Source: Salinisphaeraceae bacterium UBA4764
GTDB lineage: Bacteria > Pseudomonadota > Gammaproteobacteria > Nevskiales > Salinisphaeraceae
Direction: 5' to 3'
Assembly (NCBI GenBank): GCA_002403445.1
Contig: DHHU01000054.1
Location: 344 to 5,625, forward strand
Length of the DNA stretch: 5,282 nucleotides
The position numbers and the translations under genes are program-made. This document shows, piece after piece, positions 1-4,889 of this stretch. Each line of letters begins with the position of its first letter. The first letter of the stretch is position 1. The notes under the pieces were generated by a model. It was not told the origin of the DNA, searched no databases, and saw nothing but the letters and a program-made list of their open reading frames with translations.

Positions 1-70
1 TCGCCCCGTCAATCCATTGGCGAGCCCGTAGCAGGCTGGGGTTCCCTGCTTCAGACCAATGAAATCGCAA
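1..70 (-). CDS. possible N-terminus of an aldehyde dehydrogenase (succinate-semialdehyde dehydrogenase-like), cut by the left edge
   Basis: A short minus-strand frame is open from about 70 to the window edge and ends in the residues NPSLLRARQWIDGA. From family knowledge this resembles the start of GabD-type succinate-semialdehyde dehydrogenases, where a D-P-S-L-[LF]-R stretch is followed by an aromatic residue and I-[DN]-G-x-W a few residues in. Only about 23 codons are visible, so no catalytic residues can be checked. The start is uncertain: TTG at 70-68 is the only nearby candidate in this frame and has no convincing Shine-Dalgarno sequence. A second overlapping minus-strand frame begins with ATG at 87-85 and is also open to the edge, but its residues are not recognisable. 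If real, the gene would lie downstream of glpR in the same direction. The identification rests on one short motif. Confidence 0.3.
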   Translation of the reverse strand, partial: MRFHWSEAGNPSLLRARQWIDGA

Positions 71-87
71 TGTTGAATAATCGACAT
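70..87. promoter_or_regulatory. imperfect palindrome resembling a GlpR operator
   Basis: The bases ATGTTGAATAATCGACAT form an imperfect inverted repeat in which 7 of 9 symmetric pairs match. Compared by eye with the E. coli GlpR consensus core ATGTTCGWTAWCGAACAT, 13 of 18 positions agree: the outer ATGT/ACAT arms and the WTAW centre fit, while the inner CG steps are displaced. It lies about 100 bp beyond the glpR stop, just where a promoter or leader for the gene running off the left edge would be. It could be a weak GlpR site, a site for another regulator, or chance. Confidence 0.3.
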
Positions 88-184
88 TCTGGCAGCTGTA
101 AAAACTTTCGTTTTAAGCTTTGTGTCATGAATTTCTGACATTAACACGGTTAAATATTTTCACATATCGACTTTAGTCGGAGTC
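88..184. other. AT-rich intergenic spacer after glpR
   Basis: This spacer holds no gene. It contains small inverted repeats: TTAAC/GTTAA at 141-153 with a three-base spacer, and CGACT/AGTCG at 168-179 with a two-base spacer. The second lies just past the glpR stop, but its stem is short and no clean T-run follows it on the minus strand, so I do not call a terminator. The AT-rich stretch may contain the promoter of the next leftward gene; no -35/-10 pair stands out. Confidence 0.4.
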
Positions 185-970
185 TTAATCGGCAATGTTG
201 AGTTCTACGCCTGACCGTTTGAGCGCCTCCCGAAGACGTTCGGGAGGCGCGGCATCGGTAAACAAGGCATCGACGTCGGCAATTGACCCGGCACGAACCA
301 GGGCGCCACGTCCATATTTGGTGCTATCTAGCAGCAGATAGACCTGCCTGGCATTAGCCATGACGGTTTGCAAAACCCGCACTTCACGGTAATCAAAGTC
401 ATAGAGTGTGCCGTCAAAATCGATACCCGAAATACTCATCAACGCGTAGTCGGCGCGGAAATTTTCAAAAAAATCAATCGCCGCCTCTCCGGTAACACCG
501 GCATCGAGCGGCCGCATCACGCCACTGGCAACCATCACGTCCAGGTTTTCGTTGCCGCAAAGCGACAACGCCATACGGAGATTGTTGGTGATCAGCCGCA
601 GTTTAGAACGGCGGGCGATACAGACGCCCACCTGCTCCATAGTGGTGCCTAACGTTAGGAAAACCGAGGATCGATCGGGAATGCGCGCGACAACATCTTT
701 GGCAATGCGTCGCTTGCCTTCGATATTGATGATCTGACGCGTGGCGTGTTCGGTATTTTCAACAGTGGAAGGAGGTGTTGCGCCACCGTGATGGCGTCTT
801 AAACGATTCGTCTCAGCCAGCGCGTTGATATCACGCCGGACTGTCTGGGTCGTCACACCAAACTCGCGGGCCAGTGTCTCCACAGCCATATAACCCGCCT
901 CTTGGACCCGCGCCACAATACAATTCTGGCGTTCGGCAACCTTGGCAATCGGATGGTTGACGCGAACCAT
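185..970 (-). CDS. glpR: GlpR-like DeoR-family repressor of glycerol-3-phosphate metabolism
   Basis: This is a 261-residue DeoR-family transcriptional regulator. Family knowledge: GlpR represses glp genes and is released by glycerol-3-phosphate. The N-terminal winged helix-turn-helix covers about residues 14-60, with the DeoR signature RRDINALAETNRLRRHHGGA at 45-64. The C-terminal sugar-phosphate-sensing (DeoRC) domain has the LGTT loop at 107-110, ITNN at 127-130, SGIDFDGTLYDFDYREV at 181-197 and DSTKYGRGALV at 215-225. The SGID..G.L.[ED]FDY.EVR block and the full alignment pattern are those of E. coli GlpR (252 residues) rather than of other DeoR paralogues. The frame is open 26 codons further upstream, but ATG at 970-968 is preferred because AGGAG lies about seven bases before it and the homologous region begins there. 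The upstream extension also runs over the predicted operator at 1008-1025, which suggests autoregulation. The gene looks intact even though the adjacent glpD is decayed. Confidence 0.93.
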   Translation of the reverse strand: MVRVNHPIAKVAERQNCIVARVQEAGYMAVETLAREFGVTTQTVRRDINALAETNRLRRHHGGATPPSTVENTEHATRQIINIEGKRRIAKDVVARIPDRSSVFLTLGTTMEQVGVCIARRSKLRLITNNLRMALSLCGNENLDVMVASGVMRPLDAGVTGEAAIDFFENFRADYALMSISGIDFDGTLYDFDYREVRVLQTVMANARQVYLLLDSTKYGRGALVRAGSIADVDALFTDAAPPERLREALKRSGVELNIAD

Positions 971-1190
971 GGATCGTCTCCTGCGAGCCAGTGAATTCTG
1001 GGGTGGTATTTTCGATAACGAAAATCTCTCCCCACTATCATCGAACAAAGGACGCAGCGAAAGACGAAACCGTCAAATCAAGACGAAAGTTGTAGATCAC
1101 AGAGGAATATTCATAGTCGGACCAACTGTTTGGCTGAGCGACACCGCAGAACTAATCTACCCTTTGATAGCGGCTGTGAATCGGGAATAT
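971..1190. other. intergenic region upstream of glpR
   Basis: This stretch separates the hydroxylase stop from the glpR start and holds no credible gene. Next to glpR it contains the Shine-Dalgarno sequence, a near-consensus GlpR operator and several CGAAM half-site-like repeats (listed separately). The minus strand has a TTGACG hexamer at about 1068-1073 that could be a -35 element, but no good -10 follows at normal spacing, so the promoter is not called. No terminator for the hydroxylase gene is evident between 1100 and 1190, so read-through into glpR is possible. Confidence 0.5.
1008..1025. promoter_or_regulatory. GlpR operator upstream of glpR
   Basis: The bases ATTTTCGATAACGAAAAT form an 18-bp inverted repeat, symmetric except for one central pair. 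The E. coli GlpR consensus core, recalled from the literature, is ATGTTCGWTAWCGAACAT; this site agrees at 16 of 18 positions, and the two differences (G to T and C to A) are themselves symmetric. It lies 38 bp upstream of the glpR ATG, a position suited to repression of its own promoter. The symmetric substitution suggests this lineage's GlpR reads TTTTCG arms. Confidence 0.75.
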
Positions 1191-1859
1191 CTACATATCC
1201 ATCCACATCCGATAGAGCCCTGTGCGCACCGACTCCATCAACAGCACATCGGTTTCATCTGCCTTGCTGCCCATGTGCTCCATGAGCTGGTGATAGTGTG
1301 ATAGCACTTGACGATGTTTTTGTTCGGGAATATGACTTTGGATCCAGGTGACCGCGGCATAGCGCGTGCCCCTAGTGACCGGGCGCACCTGATGGATGAT
1401 GCCAGTGGGATAAATAACCGCATCACCGGCGTTCATCTTGATGAAAACCTGTTCACTGCCCAACCAGAGCTCAAGTTCACCGCCTTCGTATTCGTCCTTG
1501 GCCGACAAGAAAACAGTCGTTGACATATCCGTGCGCAATGGTGACGGCTTGGTGTTCATGATGGCTTGATCCATGTGTAAGCCGTAGTACATACCCGGCT
1601 GGTAGCGGGAGAAGGTCGGCCCGGGAATAGCTTTCGGGAAAGCGGTCTTGGCCACTTGCCCATTAGACATCAGCGCCTGAACGATCATGCTGCCGACTTC
1701 TGATTGCTCGGCATCTGATTGATCAACCTGCTCGTTCTTTTTGACTCGCGAGCCCCGATTGGTCGCACTGCCATCGACAAAATTGGACTTCTCGGCAAAT
1801 GCGCGGGCATCAGCCAGTTGTGATTCGGTCAGCAGGTTCGGAACACGCACAATCATCAT
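1191..1859 (-). CDS. piuC: PKHD-type Fe(II)/2-oxoglutarate-dependent hydroxylase (PiuC/YbiX family)
   Basis: This is a 222-residue protein, the usual size of the PiuC/YbiX family (about 225). The double-stranded beta-helix core shows the iron ligands H95-x-D97 in YGLHMDQA and distal H156 in GIIHQVRPVTRG, with R166 as the likely 2-oxoglutarate anchor. Other family blocks are KKNEQVD near the N-terminus, FSRYQPGMYYGLH, RTDMSTTVFLS, YEGGELEL, AGDAVIYP and VTWIQS. The in vivo substrate of the family is not firmly known; PiuC genes often sit beside TonB-dependent siderophore receptors, but no receptor is present here. ATG at 1859-1857 is chosen because GGAG lies seven bases upstream. A GTG at 1865-1863 touches the Shine-Dalgarno sequence and is unlikely, and ATG at 1856 is possible. 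A hairpin abuts the ribosome binding site. The gene appears monocistronic or co-transcribed with glpR. The biochemical class is secure, the physiological role is not. Confidence 0.92.
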   Translation of the reverse strand: MMIVRVPNLLTESQLADARAFAEKSNFVDGSATNRGSRVKKNEQVDQSDAEQSEVGSMIVQALMSNGQVAKTAFPKAIPGPTFSRYQPGMYYGLHMDQAIMNTKPSPLRTDMSTTVFLSAKDEYEGGELELWLGSEQVFIKMNAGDAVIYPTGIIHQVRPVTRGTRYAAVTWIQSHIPEQKHRQVLSHYHQLMEHMGSKADETDVLLMESVRTGLYRMWMDM

Positions 1860-1864
1860 GGACA

Positions 1865-1886
1865 CTCTCCGGGTCTATCAAGACCC
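1865..1886 (-). promoter_or_regulatory. ribosome binding site with abutting hairpin in the hydroxylase leader
   Basis: On the minus-strand transcript a perfect six-base-pair stem (GGGUCU with AGACCC, loop UGAU, positions 1886-1871) ends immediately before the Shine-Dalgarno GGAGA (1870-1866). The start ATG follows at 1859. A stem this close could stack on or compete with ribosome loading. Whether it regulates anything is inference. Confidence 0.4.
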
Positions 1887-2057
1887 TGGCAGCTGGATTT
1901 CGGCTGAAAGCCTAGCGCTTCAAGGGATCGAACGTCCACCAGGCAATGCCAACGTCGACGATCTCTCAGCAACTGACAAATCTACTGATCTGGCATCAGC
2001 GCCATCGTCTAGCGCGCAAGCACAAGTTTGAGTATTGGAAGTTAGCGCTACGCCGCG
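1866..2057. other. intergenic region between the glpD remnant and the hydroxylase gene
   Basis: No gene is supported here on either strand. The stretch must carry the hydroxylase promoter, but I see no strong -35/-10 pair and no obvious Fur-box-like GATAAT repeats. The right end contains a seven-base-pair inverted repeat, TTAGCGC/GCGCTAA, at 2042-2061 with a six-base loop, overlapping the end of the glpD remnant. It has no T-run on either side, so it is not called a terminator. Confidence 0.4.
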
Positions 2058-3200
2058 CTAATGCGGGCAGTCCGCCAACGCTAAAAAGTAAAAATTCTGA
2101 TCATCGTTCAAGTGCAATTCCAATTTCGTGCGTCGCTAGCAGATATCGTCGGCCGAGCTCGCGTATTCATTTCTTCGGCTTGAACAGGCTTCGCTTGTTG
2201 AGGACGTGGCATCCAATTGTTCGCCAAGATGCCCCTTGGGCCAGGACAAGGGTGAAGCGTAAGCCATCGAGAAAAACGTGTTCAAAATTGGCGTCCGGCA
2301 TGTCACCGCCAAGCAGATCGCAGCGACTGGTCCAAGCTTTGCCCAGGGCCGGAAAAAGGTTTCAGACGCTGCACTACGAGCTCGGAAAGGCGCCTGTACA
2401 TCCTGATCTTGCCATCATAGACCGATAGCAACATGGCTTGACGGTGGCCGTTGTCGCTTACGTCAAATACATAACCCTAGGTTACAACTGACGCATTGCT
2501 GTTCTTGATATCGAAAATGGCCGCCGACCGGATAACGTCGGCAAAATATAGTCGCGTTTTTTGCTTGAAAAGGACGATTAATCATAAGCAGCAGATCATC
2601 AATCTCGTCCTCCTCGATTGTCTCGTCGTCGGGATCATGGTCATAGAGGCTATCGGTGGTGCCAACCAACAGTTTATCCCCCTCATAAGGGGTGACGAAG
2701 ATGACTCGCGTGTCGTCGAATTGCAGTAGACATGAATGGGGTCCAGCATAAACTGTCAGCAATACCAGGCGGCGGCCCTAAACCAGCCGTGCGGTTGATT
2801 TACGGCACTGGATGGGCCCTTTTAAGCAGACAAGGCCTGGCGGCATTGTTCAGTGAGCGCCCCCGGATTGTGAGCTCTTCGTCGCCATTTGAGCTTGAAC
2901 GTATTATGTGCCAAAGATCGTGCTGGCGTTCGCGCCTCGGTACAGCGTGCGGGGGCAAAACCAGGCACTGTAATCGACTGCGATAGTCTCGTTGAACAAC
3001 TTCCGTCGGGCATCGTCGGCCCAGCAGTTCCAATATTCAAATCCTTTGACGAATTCGGGCTTCGCTGTCTCTATACGATCTATGTCGCACGCCAAGCCAT
3101 TACACCGAAGTTTTTTCGGACCACCGTTGCGCTTGAACCACGATTTCAAGATAGCGTGCTCTAAGTCGCGAATCACACCCATACCGAAAAGCCGCATTAG
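2058..3200 (-). pseudogene. glpD: decayed aerobic glycerol-3-phosphate dehydrogenase gene (glpD remnant)
   Basis: GlpD is the FAD-dependent membrane-associated enzyme that oxidises glycerol-3-phosphate to dihydroxyacetone phosphate. Blocks of it occur here in correct order but in changing frames. KPEFVKGFEYWNCWADDAR (3062-3006) matches the KPE..[RK]GFEYSDCWVDDAR block. INRTAGLGPPPGIADSL (2799-2749) resembles VNATGPWV. QFDDTRVIFVTPYEGDKLLV and the following GTTD (about 2726-2652) match the FAIP..GTTD region. YILPTLSGRRPF (2550-2515) matches the SGVRPL region. MLLSVYDGKI followed by YRRLSE (2434-2382) matches LLSVFGGKITTYRKLAE. LGGDMPDANFE (2313-2281) matches LPGGDMPDADFE. SSADDIC, a stop, then RRTKLELHL (2159-2109) matches TADDILWRRTKLGLHL. 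In-frame stops lie at 2479-2477 and 2138-2136, and at least five frame changes and several internal deletions are needed. The N-terminal 120 or so residues with the FAD dinucleotide fold are absent. The right boundary is soft: similarity is clear from about 3125. No open frame here should be annotated as a gene. Confidence 0.9.
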
Positions 3201-3235
3201 CGAGTGGCGTGAATAATTAAAGCCCATGTACTTCA

Positions 3236-3270
3236 ACCAAAAAGCCCCACCACAACGTATGTGGCGGGGC
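3236..3270 (-). terminator. intrinsic terminator of the formaldehyde operon
   Basis: On the minus strand the arms GCCCCGCCACA (3270-3260) and TGTGGTGGGGC (3254-3244) form an 11-base-pair stem that includes one G-U pair, with a five-base loop. Five U residues follow directly (3243-3239). On the plus strand the stem would contain an A-C mismatch and lack the T-run, so it acts for leftward transcription. It lies about 78 bp beyond the gfa stop. Confidence 0.88.
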
Positions 3271-3347
3271 CTAAAGGATGTGACTGATACGGCATTGACG
3301 AGATCAAACCCAACCAGCGCCAAAGCAGGCGTTGGCTGCCCTAAGCG

Positions 3348-3911
3348 TTACAGAACGCCAGCCTGTTTCGCTTTGTGCGTTGAGATCAAATCCATCAATT
3401 CGGGCGAGAGAGCGTCATAAGGGGGCAATCCTAACTCGTTCAGACGACCGCGCACCGCGTTCATTTGGTCGGGGTCGGCCCCAGCCTCGATTATGGAAGA
3501 CACGAACGCGGCAAACTGTGGGGGTTGCCAACCGTCGGACTCGGAAAGTTCAGTGTGAATGAAATCCAATCCATAGAACGGATGATTGGAATCTTCGATG
3601 TGACCGTACATATGAACACCGCAATCACGACAGGCGTGTCGCTTGATCACTGCATCCGGATCAACCACATGCAGTTTGTCAGGGTTGCGGGTCACTTCAA
3701 TCGCTTCGGCGGGGACAACGGCGACCTGCGAAAACAATGCACCGTCTGGTTTCCAGCACTGTGTACAGCCACACACGTGATTGTGGGCGCACTGGGAACT
3801 GACGGTAACTTCAACCGGATCGCTGCAGTGACACGTCAGCGTGGCACCAGAAAACGATTCGTCCGCCGGGGTCATGCCCCGATCGACTTCGGGATGGATC
3901 GATACACTCAT
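3348..3911 (-). CDS. gfa: S-(hydroxymethyl)glutathione synthase (glutathione-dependent formaldehyde-activating enzyme)
   Basis: This is a 187-residue GFA/CENP-V-fold zinc protein, close to the 194 residues of Paracoccus Gfa. It speeds the condensation of formaldehyde with glutathione to S-(hydroxymethyl)glutathione in the cytosol. The expected cysteine pattern is present. C27 and C29 (LTCHCSD) with C94 and C97 (HACRDCGVH) should bind the structural zinc. C47, C49 and C52 (VCGCTQCWKPDGALF) should bind the catalytic zinc. The C-terminal part with GLDFIH, GWQPPQFAAFVSS and LPPYDALSPELMDLI is characteristic of true Gfa rather than of the wider GFA superfamily. The start ATG at 3911 has a strong Shine-Dalgarno AAGGAGG six bases upstream. 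It is the last gene of the operon, 52 bp after the hydrolase, and is followed by an intrinsic terminator. Biochemically, some Gfa proteins have been reported to bind glutathione without clear catalysis, so the enzymatic name is the family's convention. Confidence 0.95.
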   Translation of the reverse strand: MSVSIHPEVDRGMTPADESFSGATLTCHCSDPVEVTVSSQCAHNHVCGCTQCWKPDGALFSQVAVVPAEAIEVTRNPDKLHVVDPDAVIKRHACRDCGVHMYGHIEDSNHPFYGLDFIHTELSESDGWQPPQFAAFVSSIIEAGADPDQMNAVRGRLNELGLPPYDALSPELMDLISTHKAKQAGVL

Positions 3912-3952
3912 AATAAGCCTCCTTCAGCTTGTATTAAAAAGAGTGCGCGGAC

Positions 3953-3964
3953 GCCCGATCGGGC
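3953..3964. repeat. 12-bp palindrome between fghA and gfa
   Basis: GCCCGATCGGGC is a perfect palindrome that touches the last base of the hydrolase stop codon. In the leftward transcript it can form a four-base-pair GC stem with a GAUC loop. A UUUUU run comes only about 14 bases further on, so it is not a standard terminator. It could act as a minor processing or attenuation element in the operon, or be chance. Confidence 0.3.
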
Positions 3965-4824
3965 TAAGCCTCGGTGCTCCGGTCGATTTCGCCGCGCAAA
4001 AACGTTAGTTGTTCATCAATAAAACTCGCGATAAAGAAGTAACTATGGTCATACCCGGCCCGGCGATTAATCTGAACGTCGGCACCGGTATCATTGGCCA
4101 CCTGTTCGAGCAGGTCGGGTCGCAGTTGCTCCTCAAGGAAATTGTCGTCCAGGCCCTGCTCCACGCGGATCGGCGGAAGTTCAGCCACATCCGGTGCCGT
4201 GCGAATCAGTTCACAGGCGTCATATTCAGCCCAGGTGGTTTGATCGTCTCCTAGATACAAAGGAAACGCCTGCTGGCCCCACGGCACTTGCGTCGGGGCA
4301 CAAACTGGCGAAAATGCCGACACGGCACAATATCGCTGCGGCTCGCCAAGTCCTATGACCAGTGCGCCGTGACCACCCATGGAATGACCGGCGATCGCTT
4401 CACGATCGAAATCCATAGACTGCTGATATTCGCTAGCCACGACGCCCGGCAGATCCTGCACGATGTAGTCGTACATCTGGTAGTGGGTTTCCCAAGGATC
4501 TTGCGTGGCGTTGACGTAGAAACTGGCTCCTTGTCCGAGATCAAACTGATCCCGGTCGGGGACATCTTCTCCCCGGGGGCTGGTATCCGGCGCAACCAGC
4601 GCGAGCCCGAGCTGCGACGCCGCGCGCTGGGCCCCCGCTTTATTGACGAAGTTCTGGTCGTTACAGGTTAGACCAGAAAGCCAGTACACAACGGGAACTT
4701 CTTCGGATTCCGCTTGTGGCGGCAAATATACCGAGAATGTCATCTCGGACTGGCATTTCGTGGAGGTGTGTGTGTGCCGCAGTTGCCAACCGCCAAAACA
4801 TTTGTGCTTGTCAATCAATGGCAT
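3964..4824 (-). CDS. fghA: S-formylglutathione hydrolase
   Basis: This is a 286-residue cytosolic esterase-D-type alpha/beta hydrolase that splits S-formylglutathione into formate and glutathione, the last step of glutathione-dependent formaldehyde oxidation. The nucleophile is S148 in GHSMGGHGA. The acid is D226 or D227 in VEQGLDDNFLEEQL. The base is H260 in GYDHSYFF, the same number as in human esterase D. Other family blocks are CFGGWQLRHTH at the N-terminus, VVYWLSGLTCNDQNF, APDTSPRG, LGQGASFYVNAT and the YDY.VQDLP stretch. Length matches the family (about 280). ATG at 4824 is supported by the N-terminal family motif and by AAGGA about nine bases upstream. It lies 65 bp downstream of the dehydrogenase gene and 52 bp upstream of gfa, so the three are probably one transcript. 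The E. coli counterparts are FrmB and YeiG. Confidence 0.96.
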   Translation of the reverse strand: MPLIDKHKCFGGWQLRHTHTSTKCQSEMTFSVYLPPQAESEEVPVVYWLSGLTCNDQNFVNKAGAQRAASQLGLALVAPDTSPRGEDVPDRDQFDLGQGASFYVNATQDPWETHYQMYDYIVQDLPGVVASEYQQSMDFDREAIAGHSMGGHGALVIGLGEPQRYCAVSAFSPVCAPTQVPWGQQAFPLYLGDDQTTWAEYDACELIRTAPDVAELPPIRVEQGLDDNFLEEQLRPDLLEQVANDTGADVQINRRAGYDHSYFFIASFIDEQLTFLRGEIDRSTEA

Positions 4825-4889
4825 GGGGCTTGTTCCTTAGGTCTCGATCGATCGAAATAAGAACACGCAGTGTAATACTTTCGACTGCA

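Noticed and set aside
94..115. AAAAC/GTTTT hairpin with a GAAA loop on the minus strand
   Set aside because: The stem is almost all A-T pairs and unlikely to be stable; it is expected in such AT-rich sequence.
165..182. CGACT/AGTCG inverted repeat as a glpR terminator
   Set aside because: The stem is only four to five base pairs with a very small loop, and no T-run follows on the minus strand.
971..1048. N-terminal extension of glpR to 1048
   Set aside because: The extension would run across the operator and adds residues not found in GlpR; the ATG at 970 has AGGAG at good spacing.
942..1301. Plus-strand 119-codon frame across the glpR upstream region
   Set aside because: It overlaps the glpR start, the operator and the 3' end of the hydroxylase gene, and has no family features.
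1858..2031. Plus-strand frame starting at ATG 1858, divergent from the hydroxylase gene
   Set aside because: The start overlaps the hydroxylase start codons, no ribosome binding site precedes it, and the 57-residue product is low-complexity and unrecognised.
2042..2061. TTAGCGC/GCGCTAA inverted repeat as an insertion-sequence end or terminator
   Set aside because: No transposase trace, no matching second end or target duplication, and no adjacent T-run was seen.
1946..2428. Plus-strand open frame of 160 codons
   Set aside because: It is antisense to the glpD remnant, has no Shine-Dalgarno sequence, and its residues (rich in Arg, Ser, Pro) show no recognisable domain.
2904..3323. Minus-strand 139-codon frame as an independent gene
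   Set aside because: Its start lies upstream of the intrinsic terminator and its middle is the GlpD block KPEFVKGFEYWNCWADDAR; it is a chance open stretch within the pseudogene.
3465..4022. Plus-strand 185-codon frame
   Set aside because: It is a shadow of gfa on the opposite strand; the Gfa cysteine motifs and Shine-Dalgarno sequence on the minus strand are decisive.
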